In this document: positions 1 through 7,069 of the stretch, one piece after another | How positions within the stretch are numbered: the first letter of the stretch is position 1 | How the letters are laid out: every line of letters starts with the position of its first letter | Assembly (NCBI RefSeq): GCF_003387375.1 | Contig: NZ_QUNG01000017.1 | Coordinates: 4,004 to 67,645 of the forward strand | Length of the DNA stretch: 63,642 nucleotides | From: Marinomonas pollencensis | Lineage (GTDB): Bacteria > Pseudomonadota > Gammaproteobacteria > Pseudomonadales > Marinomonadaceae | Direction: 5' to 3' | Notes under the pieces: model-generated | The model's input: only the letters and a program-made list of their open reading frames with translations | The model's database searches: none | Told to the model about the DNA's origin: nothing | Made by a program: the position numbers and the translations under genes

Positions 1-322
1 AGTGTTTGATAGTCATGCACGGCAATATTGCGAAGCCCGACCATTTTCTGAAGGCTTAGGGCTAGTGGGGCAGAAATAAAGCCAGCTTTTTTGAGTAATT
101 CAAAGCTGTCGCGGCTGCTTTGGGGGATGCCTGTTTGGTGCTGCTTGTTAAGTATATTAGCGGCATCAATGCTTGCTTCGCAGGCGCGCTGAAGGTTCAG
201 GATTATAGAATCTTGGCTGGTGTAATCGGTATCGAACTGCTCTCTTGCAGAGAGTAAACTTCTCGAATGCGTTTCAAACAGCGGTCAATCGTTGCTAACT
301 TATTGATAATTAAGTCATTCAT
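1..322 (-). pseudogene. hepT: hepT-like HEPN toxin, frameshifted, left copy (cut by window edge)
   Basis: HepT toxins are HEPN-domain RNases neutralised by the nucleotidyltransferase MntA. The reading frame starts at 322 with an ATGA overlap onto the end of mntA and begins MNDLIINKLATIDRCLKRIR, typical of the family. It runs into a stop after about 39 codons. The rest of the HEPN domain (TSQDSIILNLQRACEASID onward) continues in another frame, which places a one-base loss near 238-246. The HEPN motif R-x4-H-x-Y (RNIAVHDY) is still encoded at the far end but is out of frame. The second copy has the same lesion, so the break predates the duplication and is unlikely to be a sequencing error. The 3' end lies outside the window. 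Confidence 0.85.
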
Positions 323-696
323 TTCAAGTACTCCTGCAGAATATCCGCTCGCTCTTCATTCAAGTGTTGATACATGGACATGACCTGCATTTCAAACTTA
401 GTTTGCTCGTTTCCGCTACCGAAAAGCAGCTCGCCATTCATGATGACTTGGTTCTGTAAGACCGTTGAGGCGGTTAATAAGTCTACCAAGTCGACATCCT
501 TATCGAGTTTGATGGCAAGGGTTTGCTCTAGGTCGAAACGTGCTACTGGATCTAATTTTTTCTTAAGCAGCACGGCAATATCTATATCACTTGAAGGCGC
601 GGCATTGCCGTCTGCTTGAGAGCCAAACAAATAGACTAGCCGAACCGTTGGCATCAGCTGTTTTATTGCTTGTGTTAGATTCTCTCTGTCCAGCAT
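319..696 (-). CDS. mntA: MntA-like antitoxin nucleotidyltransferase, left copy
   Basis: This 125-residue minimal nucleotidyltransferase carries the signature G-S-x10-D-x-D near residues 25-40 (FGSQADG...SSDIDIAVLL). In HepT/MntA modules this protein transfers AMP onto a tyrosine of the HepT toxin and silences it. The ribosome site AAAGGTGG precedes the ATG at 696. It overlaps the hepT start by four bases, the usual coupled layout. Its partner toxin is frameshifted, so this antitoxin is probably an orphan here. It differs from the right-hand copy mainly in codons of the last 35 residues, mostly synonymous changes. Confidence 0.85.
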   Translation of the reverse strand: MLDRENLTQAIKQLMPTVRLVYLFGSQADGNAAPSSDIDIAVLLKKKLDPVARFDLEQTLAIKLDKDVDLVDLLTASTVLQNQVIMNGELLFGSGNEQTKFEMQVMSMYQHLNEERADILQEYLK

Positions 697-719
697 TACG
701 CCACCTTTCGTTTTATTGA

Positions 720-743
720 TTATTCAATATTTTGGATCTGCTC
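720..743 (-). pseudogene. Remnant of the yicC 3' end
   Basis: Upstream of the left mntA, bases 720-743 read on the minus strand as EQIQNIE followed by a stop. These are the last residues of YicC, whose intact gene ends at 5079 beside the right-hand mntA. The two copies differ at two positions, both synonymous in YicC. The rest of yicC is missing here, so the left repeat was cut from a yicC-mntA-hepT arrangement at this point. Confidence 0.7.
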
Positions 744-780
744 ATTGAGTAGCGGCCTAGACCCTAACAAACTCAATGAG
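741..780. repeat. 10-bp inverted repeat at the repeat/island junction
   Basis: CTCATTGAGT at 741-750 is exactly complementary to ACTCAATGAG at 771-780, with a 20-base spacer. It starts where homology to yicC ends, so it marks the junction between the left direct repeat and the hipBA block. It may be a decayed end of a mobile element or a simple hairpin. No transposase in the window obviously matches it. Confidence 0.6.
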
Positions 781-969
781 TTATCGAAAATAAACCGTTC
801 AAAAATGCCTGTTTGCCCACCAAACTGCCCACCACTTGCCTATGGCTTTTACTAAATCTTAGTGGTTAGCAATGGAAAAACAGTGCCGTTTTTATGCTGC
901 TGTTAGAGCTAAAACATAGCAGTTTTGAAGGGCTTTATCGAGTGATTTTTCAACACCTCATCCGTTGGT
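781..969. other. Intergenic stretch before hipBA, no gene seen
   Basis: No convincing reading frame or RNA gene is visible between the junction inverted repeat and the hipBA operators. The stretch is AT-rich and mixed in composition, which fits leftover island DNA. Confidence 0.5.
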
Positions 970-1026
970 GGATACAATAGTATCCAATTTCTGTTTTATT
1001 TCGCTATAATGGATATAACTGTATCC
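970..1026 (+). promoter_or_regulatory. hipBA promoter with paired HipB-type operators
   Basis: Two copies of GGATA-N6-TATCC lie at 970-985 (970-974 and 981-985) and 1011-1026 (1011-1015 and 1022-1026), with centres 41 bases apart, close to four helical turns. A perfect -10 hexamer TATAAT at 1005-1010 touches the second operator. A further half-site CATCC sits at 959-963. E. coli HipB binds TATCC/GGATA palindromes in its own promoter, so autorepression by HipB or HipBA is the natural reading. No good -35 box was found. The position of the -10 box also rules against the ATG at 1009 as the hipB start. Confidence 0.75.
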
Positions 1027-1041
1027 ACTCGGTCTTTGCGG

Positions 1042-1332
1042 ATGAATTTTACCTTACTTGATGATGCCGATGTAAGCCAAGCCTATGCGGCTTATTTACG
1101 TGAGTTACGCAAGCAGGCAAAGCTGTCACGAGCGGCGCTTGCTGAGCGAAGCTGCGTGCCTGCGGCCACCATTAAGAAATTTGAGCTGACTGGGCAAATT
1201 TCATTTCGCCAATTGCTGTTGTTATGGCAGACCCTTGATTCGCTAGATAGGCTTTATCAGCTCACACAACCTAGCAAAGAACGCGCTGCTATGCCCACGA
1301 GTATTGATGAGGTGCTAAAAGATGAGTTTTAA
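1042..1332 (+). CDS. hipB: HipB-like antitoxin, XRE-family DNA-binding protein
   Basis: This is a 96-residue helix-turn-helix protein. The HTH spans roughly residues 14-55, including LRELRKQAKLSRAALAERSC and PAATIKKFE. The start at 1042 (MNFTLLDD) was chosen over the ATG at 1009, because that codon overlaps the -10 box TATAAT and the second operator and so would precede the transcript. HipB antitoxins bind the HipA kinase and repress the shared operon. The gene overlaps the start of hipA by 11 bases, the usual translationally coupled order. Sequence similarity to E. coli HipB looks modest. The call rests on fold, size, operators and the hipA partner. Confidence 0.85.
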   Translation: MNFTLLDDADVSQAYAAYLRELRKQAKLSRAALAERSCVPAATIKKFELTGQISFRQLLLLWQTLDSLDRLYQLTQPSKERAAMPTSIDEVLKDEF

Positions 1333-2671
1333 ACCGATTCAGAAGCTTAATGTTACTCGTACGCTAAGCTCAGGTGAGCAGATCTCTGTTGGAGTCTTGG
1401 CGCAGAATCGGCAAGGCGTTTTTTTTCAGTATGCAGACAGCTATTCACAGCAGTTTGGCAATTTATCACCGTTTACCTTGCAAGCGAATACGCAAGTTCA
1501 AGCTGCACCTAAAGCGCCGCACCAAGGTGTACATGGCGTATTTGGAGATTGTTTGCCCGATGGCTGGGGCATGCTGTTACAAGATCGTATTTTTCGGCAA
1601 AAGGGCATCCTACCTAATCAATTAACGGCGATGGATAGACTGGCCTTTGTCGGTGATAAAGGCATGGGAGCATTGTCTTTTTCTCCGGTGTCTGAGTTTT
1701 CAGCCACCACGCATGCGGATATTGATTTAGCAACCTTGGGCTTAGAAGCACAAACGCTGTTCGATTCTTCGATGTCAGATTATATTGATGATAATCACGA
1801 TGAGTTAGATGGACATACGCAACAGGTGTTGGCCGCATTAGTCGCTGGCGGTAGTTCGGGTGGGGCAAGACCTAAGGCACAAATTTATATGCCTACTGGA
1901 GAAACTCAGCATTGTCGAACCTTTGCAAAGCCTGGTGATGAAGCGTGGCTGATTAAATTTACTTCTAAAAATCTCGCACTCGGCCATGAAGAAGGTTTGT
2001 GCGAGGCGGTCTATTTACAAATGGCTGAACAAGCTAAGTGTCAACCACCGCTATGGCAACTCATTGAAGCACCACCTACAAGCGGTGCGTCTGCCTGGTT
2101 GGCGCTTAAGCGTTTTGATTATGTCACTCAACAGACCAATTTAAGCGGTAATCGCAGTTCAGGTCGCCTGCATATGCACAGCGCTTGCGGGCTACTGGAT
2201 GCAGACTTTCGAACGCCAAGTTTAGATTACATTGATTTGATTAAAGCCAGCCGTCAGTTGTGTAAATCACCAGCCGCCGGGCAGCTGCAATTTCGCCGCG
2301 CCGTTTTTAATCTACTGTCGTCTAATCAAGACGACCACAGTAAAAACTGGGCGTTTTTGCAAGCGGATGACGGTCAATGGGATCCTGCACCTTTTTACGA
2401 TGTTACCTACAGCCCACATCCATTCAACGAACACGCCACTGCTTTCGGAGGTTATGGCAAAGCGCCACCGCTTAAGGTGATGCAAAAACTTGCTACCAGT
2501 GCTGGCTTTTCGAATTGGAATGATGCAAGGCAAGTCATTGAAGAAGTTGCAGAAGCCATCAGCCAATTTACGTATCTGGCACAGCAGCAAGGGATCAGTA
2601 AAACAACAGTGTCTGCGATTGCTAAGACATTGGATCAGCGCAAACAGGAAAATGCAGCGCTTTTTCTATAA
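1322..2671 (+). CDS. hipA: HipA-like serine/threonine kinase toxin
   Basis: This 449-residue protein matches the HipA kinase family in length and motif order. An N-terminal couple-HipA region covers about residues 1-120. The glycine-rich loop with the autophosphorylated serine is GGSSGGARPKA at 176-186. The ATP-binding lysine is probably K212 (IKFTSK). The catalytic loop NQDDHSKNW lies at 335-343, and the metal-binding aspartate is D360 (PFYDVT). All key residues appear present, so the kinase is probably active. E. coli HipA phosphorylates glutamyl-tRNA synthetase and causes growth arrest; the target here is unknown. It overlaps hipB by 11 bases, and a SEC-C protein follows 18 bases later, probably on the same transcript. 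Confidence 0.9.
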   Translation: MSFKPIQKLNVTRTLSSGEQISVGVLAQNRQGVFFQYADSYSQQFGNLSPFTLQANTQVQAAPKAPHQGVHGVFGDCLPDGWGMLLQDRIFRQKGILPNQLTAMDRLAFVGDKGMGALSFSPVSEFSATTHADIDLATLGLEAQTLFDSSMSDYIDDNHDELDGHTQQVLAALVAGGSSGGARPKAQIYMPTGETQHCRTFAKPGDEAWLIKFTSKNLALGHEEGLCEAVYLQMAEQAKCQPPLWQLIEAPPTSGASAWLALKRFDYVTQQTNLSGNRSSGRLHMHSACGLLDADFRTPSLDYIDLIKASRQLCKSPAAGQLQFRRAVFNLLSSNQDDHSKNWAFLQADDGQWDPAPFYDVTYSPHPFNEHATAFGGYGKAPPLKVMQKLATSAGFSNWNDARQVIEEVAEAISQFTYLAQQQGISKTTVSAIAKTLDQRKQENAALFL

Positions 2672-2689
2672 CAATAAGAAGGGACAGCT

Positions 2690-3694
2690 ATGAAGCTCGG
2701 TCGTAACGATCCTTGCCATTGTGGCAGTGGTAAAAAATTTAAACGTTGTTGTATGGGCAGCGTTTCCAAGCAACATGCCCAAGTCTTCGATGATGTTGAA
2801 ACCATGCTGGCAATGAACCCAAATTCGAGCCTTGATGAACTCAATGCTGCTTTACAACACAAAGTTCAGGATCGTAATAATCAACCTCATCCCGATTTTT
2901 GTGGTGTAACGCCAACGCAAATGGCCAATTGGCTGTATGCGCCTTTTGCTGAATTACAGTGGGTGACAATCAGCACACCCAACTCTCTCTCAGCCAGCCC
3001 AGTGATGCGCTATTTAGCTCTCATTCTTGATGAGGCCATGGCCCAAGAAGGCTCCTTCAAAGCGACCAGTAAAGGTAACTTACCGGCTAAATTAGTCAAA
3101 CAGGCCAGTGAGTTATTGCCTGAGTTTGCCGTTGCTCAATTCGAACGTGATATAAGTATCAGTGAGTTTGCGGGCAGCAACGAAGACAAGTTCAATGCCT
3201 TGCACTACAGCCGAGTGCTAGCCGAAATTAGTGGCATTATTTATCGGCGCAGTGGTCGCTACCATGTAAAAAAATCAGCGCAAAAACAGTATCAAGCGCT
3301 AGGCATACAGACCTTTTTCAAACCTATGTTAGAGGCCGCCATCAGCAAATATAATTGGGGCTATTTGGACGGTTTTGAGTTTGATGCCGACTTGCGAACC
3401 TTTTGGCTGTTTATGTTGTGGCGCATTCAAAGCCACAACAAGGTGGATCAATTGGTAGAAGAAGTGATGACAGCTTTCCCCGACTTACTACAGGGTTTCC
3501 CAGCAGATAATTATTTCTCGCCGGAAAGAAACCTAAGCATGCTCATCGAATCACGGTTTATTGAGCGATTTTTACAGTTTTGGGGATTTGTGAGCATTGA
3601 TCCAAGGCGTTTTTTAAACACGGAACCTATTGGTAGAACGGTACAGGTACTGCCTTTATTAAAACAAACTTTTCAATTCACAATAAATACATAG
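2690..3694 (+). CDS. SEC-C zinc-motif protein of unknown function, downstream of hipBA
   Basis: This 334-residue protein opens with a SEC-C motif at residues 4-21 (GRNDPCHCGSGKKFKRCC), a small zinc-binding module named after the C-terminus of SecA and also present in many uncharacterised proteins. I do not recognise the remaining ~310 residues. They look soluble and mixed alpha-helical, with aromatic-rich stretches (residues ~215-275) and no signal peptide or membrane segment. The start follows the ribosome site AAGAAGGG, 18 bases after hipA, so the gene probably belongs to the hipBA operon. It could be a third component, a passenger, or the target of a separate island function. The product is close in length to other standalone SEC-C proteins and looks intact. 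Confidence 0.75.
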   Translation: MKLGRNDPCHCGSGKKFKRCCMGSVSKQHAQVFDDVETMLAMNPNSSLDELNAALQHKVQDRNNQPHPDFCGVTPTQMANWLYAPFAELQWVTISTPNSLSASPVMRYLALILDEAMAQEGSFKATSKGNLPAKLVKQASELLPEFAVAQFERDISISEFAGSNEDKFNALHYSRVLAEISGIIYRRSGRYHVKKSAQKQYQALGIQTFFKPMLEAAISKYNWGYLDGFEFDADLRTFWLFMLWRIQSHNKVDQLVEEVMTAFPDLLQGFPADNYFSPERNLSMLIESRFIERFLQFWGFVSIDPRRFLNTEPIGRTVQVLPLLKQTFQFTINT

Positions 3695-3699
3695 CAAGG

Positions 3700-3918
3700 T
3701 CATCGTGAGCGAATATCAATACTATAAATTTGAGCGTCTGGATGGGTAGATTCACCACGGATCTCTGAGCGGAGTTGTCTCACCCATTTATCCATAGTGG
3801 ATTTGCCCACTCCCATCGCTTCAGCCGCTTCTGCAACACTATAATTTTGTTCTGTAACAAGCTGTGCCGCTTCTAAACGGAATTCAGGGCTAAAATTAGG
3901 TTTTCTTGGTTTAGTCAT
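3700..3918 (-). pseudogene. IS3-family transposase OrfA, truncated
   Basis: The product begins MTKPRKPNFSPEFRLEAAQL and has the helix-turn-helix of IS3-family OrfA proteins (YSVAEAAEAMGVGKSTMDKW). Homology is lost soon after RSEIRGES, and the frame ends on unrelated residues at 3700. OrfA normally continues with a leucine zipper and is followed by the DDE-domain OrfB; both are absent. The start at 3918 gives the usual OrfA N-terminus; an in-frame ATG exists further upstream. The remnant lies between the SEC-C gene and a broken restriction-like gene, which suggests that an insertion followed by a deletion reshaped the island. Confidence 0.8.
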
Positions 3919-3960
3919 TTGTTCACCTGTAAAGTTATGAGATGGTTTTATCATCTCTAA

Positions 3961-4278
3961 TCAGGTGGCCAAATTCACTATGCCACTACAGATATCGTAA
4001 AGCAGTTTTTTTATGCCAAAGCCTTAAAGGTTTATGCTCAAAATGCTGAGGTGGGGAACGCCTTTGTGTTTCCAGGAAGTGGCCCTTTTCATTCTGTTCA
4101 TATGATAGAGCGAGGTGAAAAAGGAGCCATTCTCGATGAAGATTACCCACCAATTCGTTGTTTCTATCTTGATCCTATGGAGCTTATTGTATGTTATACA
4201 ACAGGCCAGAAATTAATTGAGCTGAGTCGTAGCCTAATGAACTTAGCTTATGATGAGCAACGGACAGTAGTGGACTAA
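3961..4278 (+). pseudogene. C-terminal fragment of a possible LlaJI-like restriction enzyme
   Basis: An open frame without its own plausible start runs from 3961, directly after the IS remnant, to the stop at 4276-4278 (~105 residues). Only a GTG at 4051 could start a shorter product. The segment TTDIVKQFFYAKALKVYAQN followed by NAFVFPGSG and a later FYLDPMEL resembles, from memory, the C-terminus of LlaJI-family restriction endonucleases, though other McrC-like proteins are possible. The 5' part was probably lost with the rest of the IS element. The stop codon overlaps the end of the converging hepT copy. The family assignment is uncertain; that it is a fragment is much clearer. Confidence 0.45.
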
Positions 4279-4681
4279 GCTGTTTTTTTAACGGCCTCAA
4301 CAAACTCTTCAAAGTCACTCAGCCTATGCTCCACTACATGCTTCACTATCTCTAAGTTAAGTGTTTGATAGTCATGCACGGCAATATTGCGAAGCCCGAC
4401 CATTTTCTGAAGGCTTAGGGCTAGTGGGGCAGAAATAAAGCCAGCTTTTTTGAGTAATTCAAAGCTGTCGCGGCTGCTTTGGGGGATGCCTGTTTGGTGC
4501 TGCTTGTTAAGTATATTAGCGGCATCAATGCTTGCTTCGCAGGCGCGCTGAAGGTTCAGGATTATAGAATCTTGGCTGGTGTAATCGGTATCGAACTGCT
4601 CTCTTGCAGAGAGTAAACTTCTCGAATGCGTTTCAAACAGCGGTCAATCGTTGCTAACTTATTGATAATTAAGTCATTCAT
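4275..4681 (-). pseudogene. hepT: hepT-like HEPN toxin, frameshifted, right copy
   Basis: This is the complete span of the broken toxin gene. The frame from 4681 encodes MNDLIINKLATIDRCLKRIR and then stops. After a one-base shift near 4597-4605 the HEPN sequence resumes and runs to the TAG at 4275-4277. The restored protein would have about 135 residues, the family's usual size, and would contain the motif RNIAVHDY, in which R-x4-H is the RNase motif and the tyrosine is the AMP acceptor. The second frame has no start codon of its own. The lesion is identical in the left copy. With the frame broken the toxin is presumably dead, unless ribosomes shift at this point; no slippery heptamer is visible. 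Confidence 0.85.
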
Positions 4682-5102
4682 TTCAAGTATTCCTGCAAAA
4701 TGTCAGCTCGTTCCTCGTTCAAATGCTGATACATGGACATGATCTGCATTTCAAACTTAGCCTGTTCGCTCTCGCTGCCGAAAAGTAGCTCGCCATTCAT
4801 GATGACTTGGTTCTGTAAGACCGTTGAGGCGGTTAATAAGTCTACCAAGTCGACATCCTTATCGAGTTTGATGGCAAGGGTTTGCTCTAGGTCGAAACGT
4901 GCTACTGGATCTAATTTTTTCTTAAGCAGCACGGCAATATCTATATCACTTGAAGGCGCGGCGCTGCCGTCTGCTTGAGAGCCAAACAAATAGACTAGCC
5001 GAACCGTTGGCATCAGCTGTTTTATTGCTTGTGTTAGATTCTCTCTGTCCAGCATTACGCCACCTTTCGTTTTATTGATTATTCAATATTCTGGATCTGT
5101 TC
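4360..5102. repeat. Direct repeat, right copy
   Basis: This is the second copy of the hepT-mntA segment, starting exactly 4359 bases after the left one. It runs on into the intact yicC gene, whereas the left copy keeps only the last ~24 bases of yicC. The right copy is therefore probably the original position and the left one derived from it or from a related strain. Confidence 0.95.
4678..5055 (-). CDS. mntA: MntA-like antitoxin nucleotidyltransferase, right copy
   Basis: This 125-residue protein is almost identical to the copy at 319-696 and has the same G-S-x10-D-x-D active site (FGSQADG...SSDIDIAVLL). Replacements include N to S after QADG and several near the C-terminus (SESEQAKFEMQI against SGNEQTKFEMQV). 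It begins 23 bases after the yicC stop with the ribosome site AAAGGTGG, so it may be read through from yicC. Its toxin partner is frameshifted. Retention of two intact antitoxin copies without a toxin is odd; they might protect against related HepT toxins or simply not yet have decayed. Confidence 0.85.
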   Translation of the reverse strand: MLDRENLTQAIKQLMPTVRLVYLFGSQADGSAAPSSDIDIAVLLKKKLDPVARFDLEQTLAIKLDKDVDLVDLLTASTVLQNQVIMNGELLFGSESEQAKFEMQIMSMYQHLNEERADILQEYLK

Positions 5103-5945
5103 TCTCATTTGTTCAATCAGAACTTTCAACTCTACGGCGCTTTGGGTGGTTTCAACGACGATGGATTTTGAGGAAAGAGTGTTGGCTTCGCGGTTGAGTT
5201 CTTGCATGAGGAAGTCGAGGCGGCGGCCGATTGGGCCTTTTTGTTGTAGCTGACGACGGACTTCTTTAGTGTGTGTGGCAAGGCGATCCAGCTCTTCGGC
5301 TACATCGGCTTTTTGTGCCAGTAGGACGATTTCGGCTTCTACGCGCATGGGGTCGAGGTCGGCTTTGGCGGCTTCGAGTTTGTCGATCAGGTTTTGTTTT
5401 TGTGCGGCGATGATTTCTGGCAATTTGGCTTGCACGTCTACGACAATTTGGTCGATGGCGTCTAGACGTTGTTCGATGATGGCTTTCAGTTGTTCGCCTT
5501 CGCGTAAGCGTACTTGAATCAGCTCTTCGACCCCTTTTTGAAAGAGTTCACTAACGGCCTTTTTCATCATATCGAAGTCGTTGCCTTCGTTATCCAAAAT
5601 GCCGGGCCATTGTAATACTTCGAGTGGGTTAGCTGGATTTAAGTCTTTAAACCAAGTGCCTAATTCATTGATGGCTGTTGCTAATGCTTGGGCATTGTTG
5701 GCATTGATATTAAGGCTAGACGCGGCTTTGTCGACGGCTTGAAAGCGCAACTGACACTCTAATTTCCCGCGATTGAGTTTTTTGCGCAGCACATCACGAA
5801 AGGCAAATTCAAGTTCACGAAAGCTCTCAGGTAAGCGAAAATGTGGCTCTAGGTAACGTTGGTTTACTGAGCGAATTTCCCAGCTGATGGTGCCCCAATC
5901 GTATACAGCTTCTTGGCGAGAGAAGGCGGTCATGCTTGCAGTCAT
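5079..5945 (-). CDS. yicC: YicC-family endoribonuclease
   Basis: This 288-residue protein has YicC features at both ends: an N-terminal MTASMTAFSRQE with a YicC_N domain (SVNQRYLEPHFRLPE) and the DUF1732 C-terminus (GRRLDFLMQELNREANTLSSK). E. coli YicC has been reported to be an endoribonuclease acting on small RNAs. The gene is divergent from rph, the classic arrangement. In many gammaproteobacteria gmk follows yicC, but here a toxin-antitoxin island begins 23 bases after its stop. The final codons are duplicated at 720-743. Length and sequence look normal. Confidence 0.93.
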   Translation of the reverse strand: MTASMTAFSRQEAVYDWGTISWEIRSVNQRYLEPHFRLPESFRELEFAFRDVLRKKLNRGKLECQLRFQAVDKAASSLNINANNAQALATAINELGTWFKDLNPANPLEVLQWPGILDNEGNDFDMMKKAVSELFQKGVEELIQVRLREGEQLKAIIEQRLDAIDQIVVDVQAKLPEIIAAQKQNLIDKLEAAKADLDPMRVEAEIVLLAQKADVAEELDRLATHTKEVRRQLQQKGPIGRRLDFLMQELNREANTLSSKSIVVETTQSAVELKVLIEQMREQIQNIE

Positions 5946-6062
5946 GTTAAATACCCAAAATTAAATAGCATATTGATAAAAGAGCCGAAAAAGCCCGAGC
6001 GAATAGTGTACCTGATGAGTAATAGTTTCATAGGGAAGGGGCGCAATTTTGTGTAGGTTCGT

Positions 6063-6068
6063 TATAAT
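6063..6068 (+). promoter_or_regulatory. -10 box of the rph promoter
   Basis: A perfect TATAAT lies 38 bases ahead of the rph ATG in the yicC/rph divergent gap. No strong -35 hexamer is visible at the expected spacing, so this is a moderate-confidence promoter call. Confidence 0.5.
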
Positions 6069-6106
6069 TGGCGCTTTGCAATGGTTCAACTAATAGAGAG
6101 ACAAAT

Positions 6107-6829
6107 ATGCGTCCGAGCGGAAGAGAAGCAGACCAATTACGCCCCCTGAAAATCACACGCAACTTTACCAAACATGCCGAAGGGTCAGTATTGATCGAGT
6201 GTGGTGATACTAAGGTTATTTGTACCGCAACTGTGGTCAATGGCGTACCACGTTTCTTGAAAGGTAAGGGCCAAGGTTGGATTACAGCGGAATACGGTAT
6301 GTTGCCACGCTCAACAGGAAACCGTATGGACCGCGAAGCAGCACGTGGTAAGCAAAATGGTCGCACGGTTGAGATCCAACGTTTGATTGGCCGCTCTTTA
6401 CGTGCCGCAGTGGATCTTAAAAAGCTTGGCGAACATACCATCACGATTGATTGTGATGTGATTCAAGCAGACGGCGGTACTCGCACCGCATCTATTACCG
6501 GCGGCTTTGTTGCGTTAGCGGACGCAATGCGTGTGCTTGTTGAAAACAAAAAGATCAAACAAAACCCCATCGTTTCGCAAATCGCGGCCATTTCAGTTGG
6601 TGTTTATAAAGGGGTGCCGGTTTTAGATTTGGATTACCCTGAAGACTCTAATGCAGAAACAGACATGAACGTTATTATGAATGATAAAGGCGGCTTTATT
6701 GAGATCCAAGGAACAGCTGAAGGTGAAGCGTTTAGCGATGAGCACATGGTAGGCATGTTGGCAGTGGCTCGCAAAGGGATCGCTGAAATTATTGAGCTAC
6801 AACGCAAAGCACTGTTTGATGGTGAGTAA
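6107..6829 (+). CDS. rph: Ribonuclease PH
   Basis: RNase PH is a phosphorolytic 3'-5' exoribonuclease that trims tRNA 3' ends and takes part in rRNA turnover; it works as a hexamer. The 240-residue product begins [20 protein letters not shown], which is diagnostic, and contains [24 protein letters not shown] and the phosphate-binding region around [12 protein letters not shown]. The ATG at 6107 follows AGAGAG; a TTG further upstream would add a non-conserved extension across the -10 box. The gene is divergent from yicC and ends at a strong terminator. Confidence 0.97.
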   Translation: MRPSGREADQLRPLKITRNFTKHAEGSVLIECGDTKVICTATVVNGVPRFLKGKGQGWITAEYGMLPRSTGNRMDREAARGKQNGRTVEIQRLIGRSLRAAVDLKKLGEHTITIDCDVIQADGGTRTASITGGFVALADAMRVLVENKKIKQNPIVSQIAAISVGVYKGVPVLDLDYPEDSNAETDMNVIMNDKGGFIEIQGTAEGEAFSDEHMVGMLAVARKGIAEIIELQRKALFDGE

Positions 6830-6888
6830 TTAAGAAAGAGGAATTTTTTGCCTTCTTTAACTGTCTAACAGAAAATTTTTTGTTTAAG

Positions 6889-6916
6889 AAAATCAGCTAC
6901 GGCTGATTTTTTTTTG
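6889..6916 (+). terminator. Rho-independent terminator after rph
   Basis: A nine-base stem (AAAATCAGC at 6889-6897 with GCTGATTTT at 6902-6910) has a TACG loop and is followed by a T-run. Confidence 0.9.
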
Positions 6917-7069
6917 GCTAATATTTAAGTTGTCCCTAATTTTCTCGCATTGTTGGTAATAATCTGTGCCTTAGACTTGAGCGTCGGTTATTTATCAGTC
7001 ATATTGGATGTCATGCATGTAGCTCATGGAAGTATTGTTAGATTAATGAGATAGAAGGAAGTTTCTGGC

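Larger units (their letters stand above)
1..743. repeat. Direct repeat, left copy (hepT-mntA plus yicC tail)
   Basis: This stretch recurs at 4360-5102 with a constant offset of 4359 bases. By eye the first ~320 bases are identical. About 18 mismatches crowd into roughly 327-430 (the 3' end of mntA), and the rest is again nearly identical. The repeat covers the hepT remnant, mntA and the last ~24 bases of yicC. The left copy may extend beyond the window edge. The two copies flank the hipBA block in direct orientation, so recombination between them would remove about 4.36 kb. Confidence 0.95.

Noticed and set aside
374..619. Open frame on the plus strand opposite mntA (also at 4733-4978)
   Set aside because: It is antisense to a well-recognised gene, has no family features and is repeated only because mntA is repeated.
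720..743. yicC tail as an attachment site of an integrating element
   Set aside because: No integrase gene is present, and the repeat extends through mntA and hepT, far longer than an att core.
4590..4610. Programmed frameshift in hepT
   Set aside because: No slippery heptamer or stimulating structure is visible; a simple inactivating deletion explains the data better.
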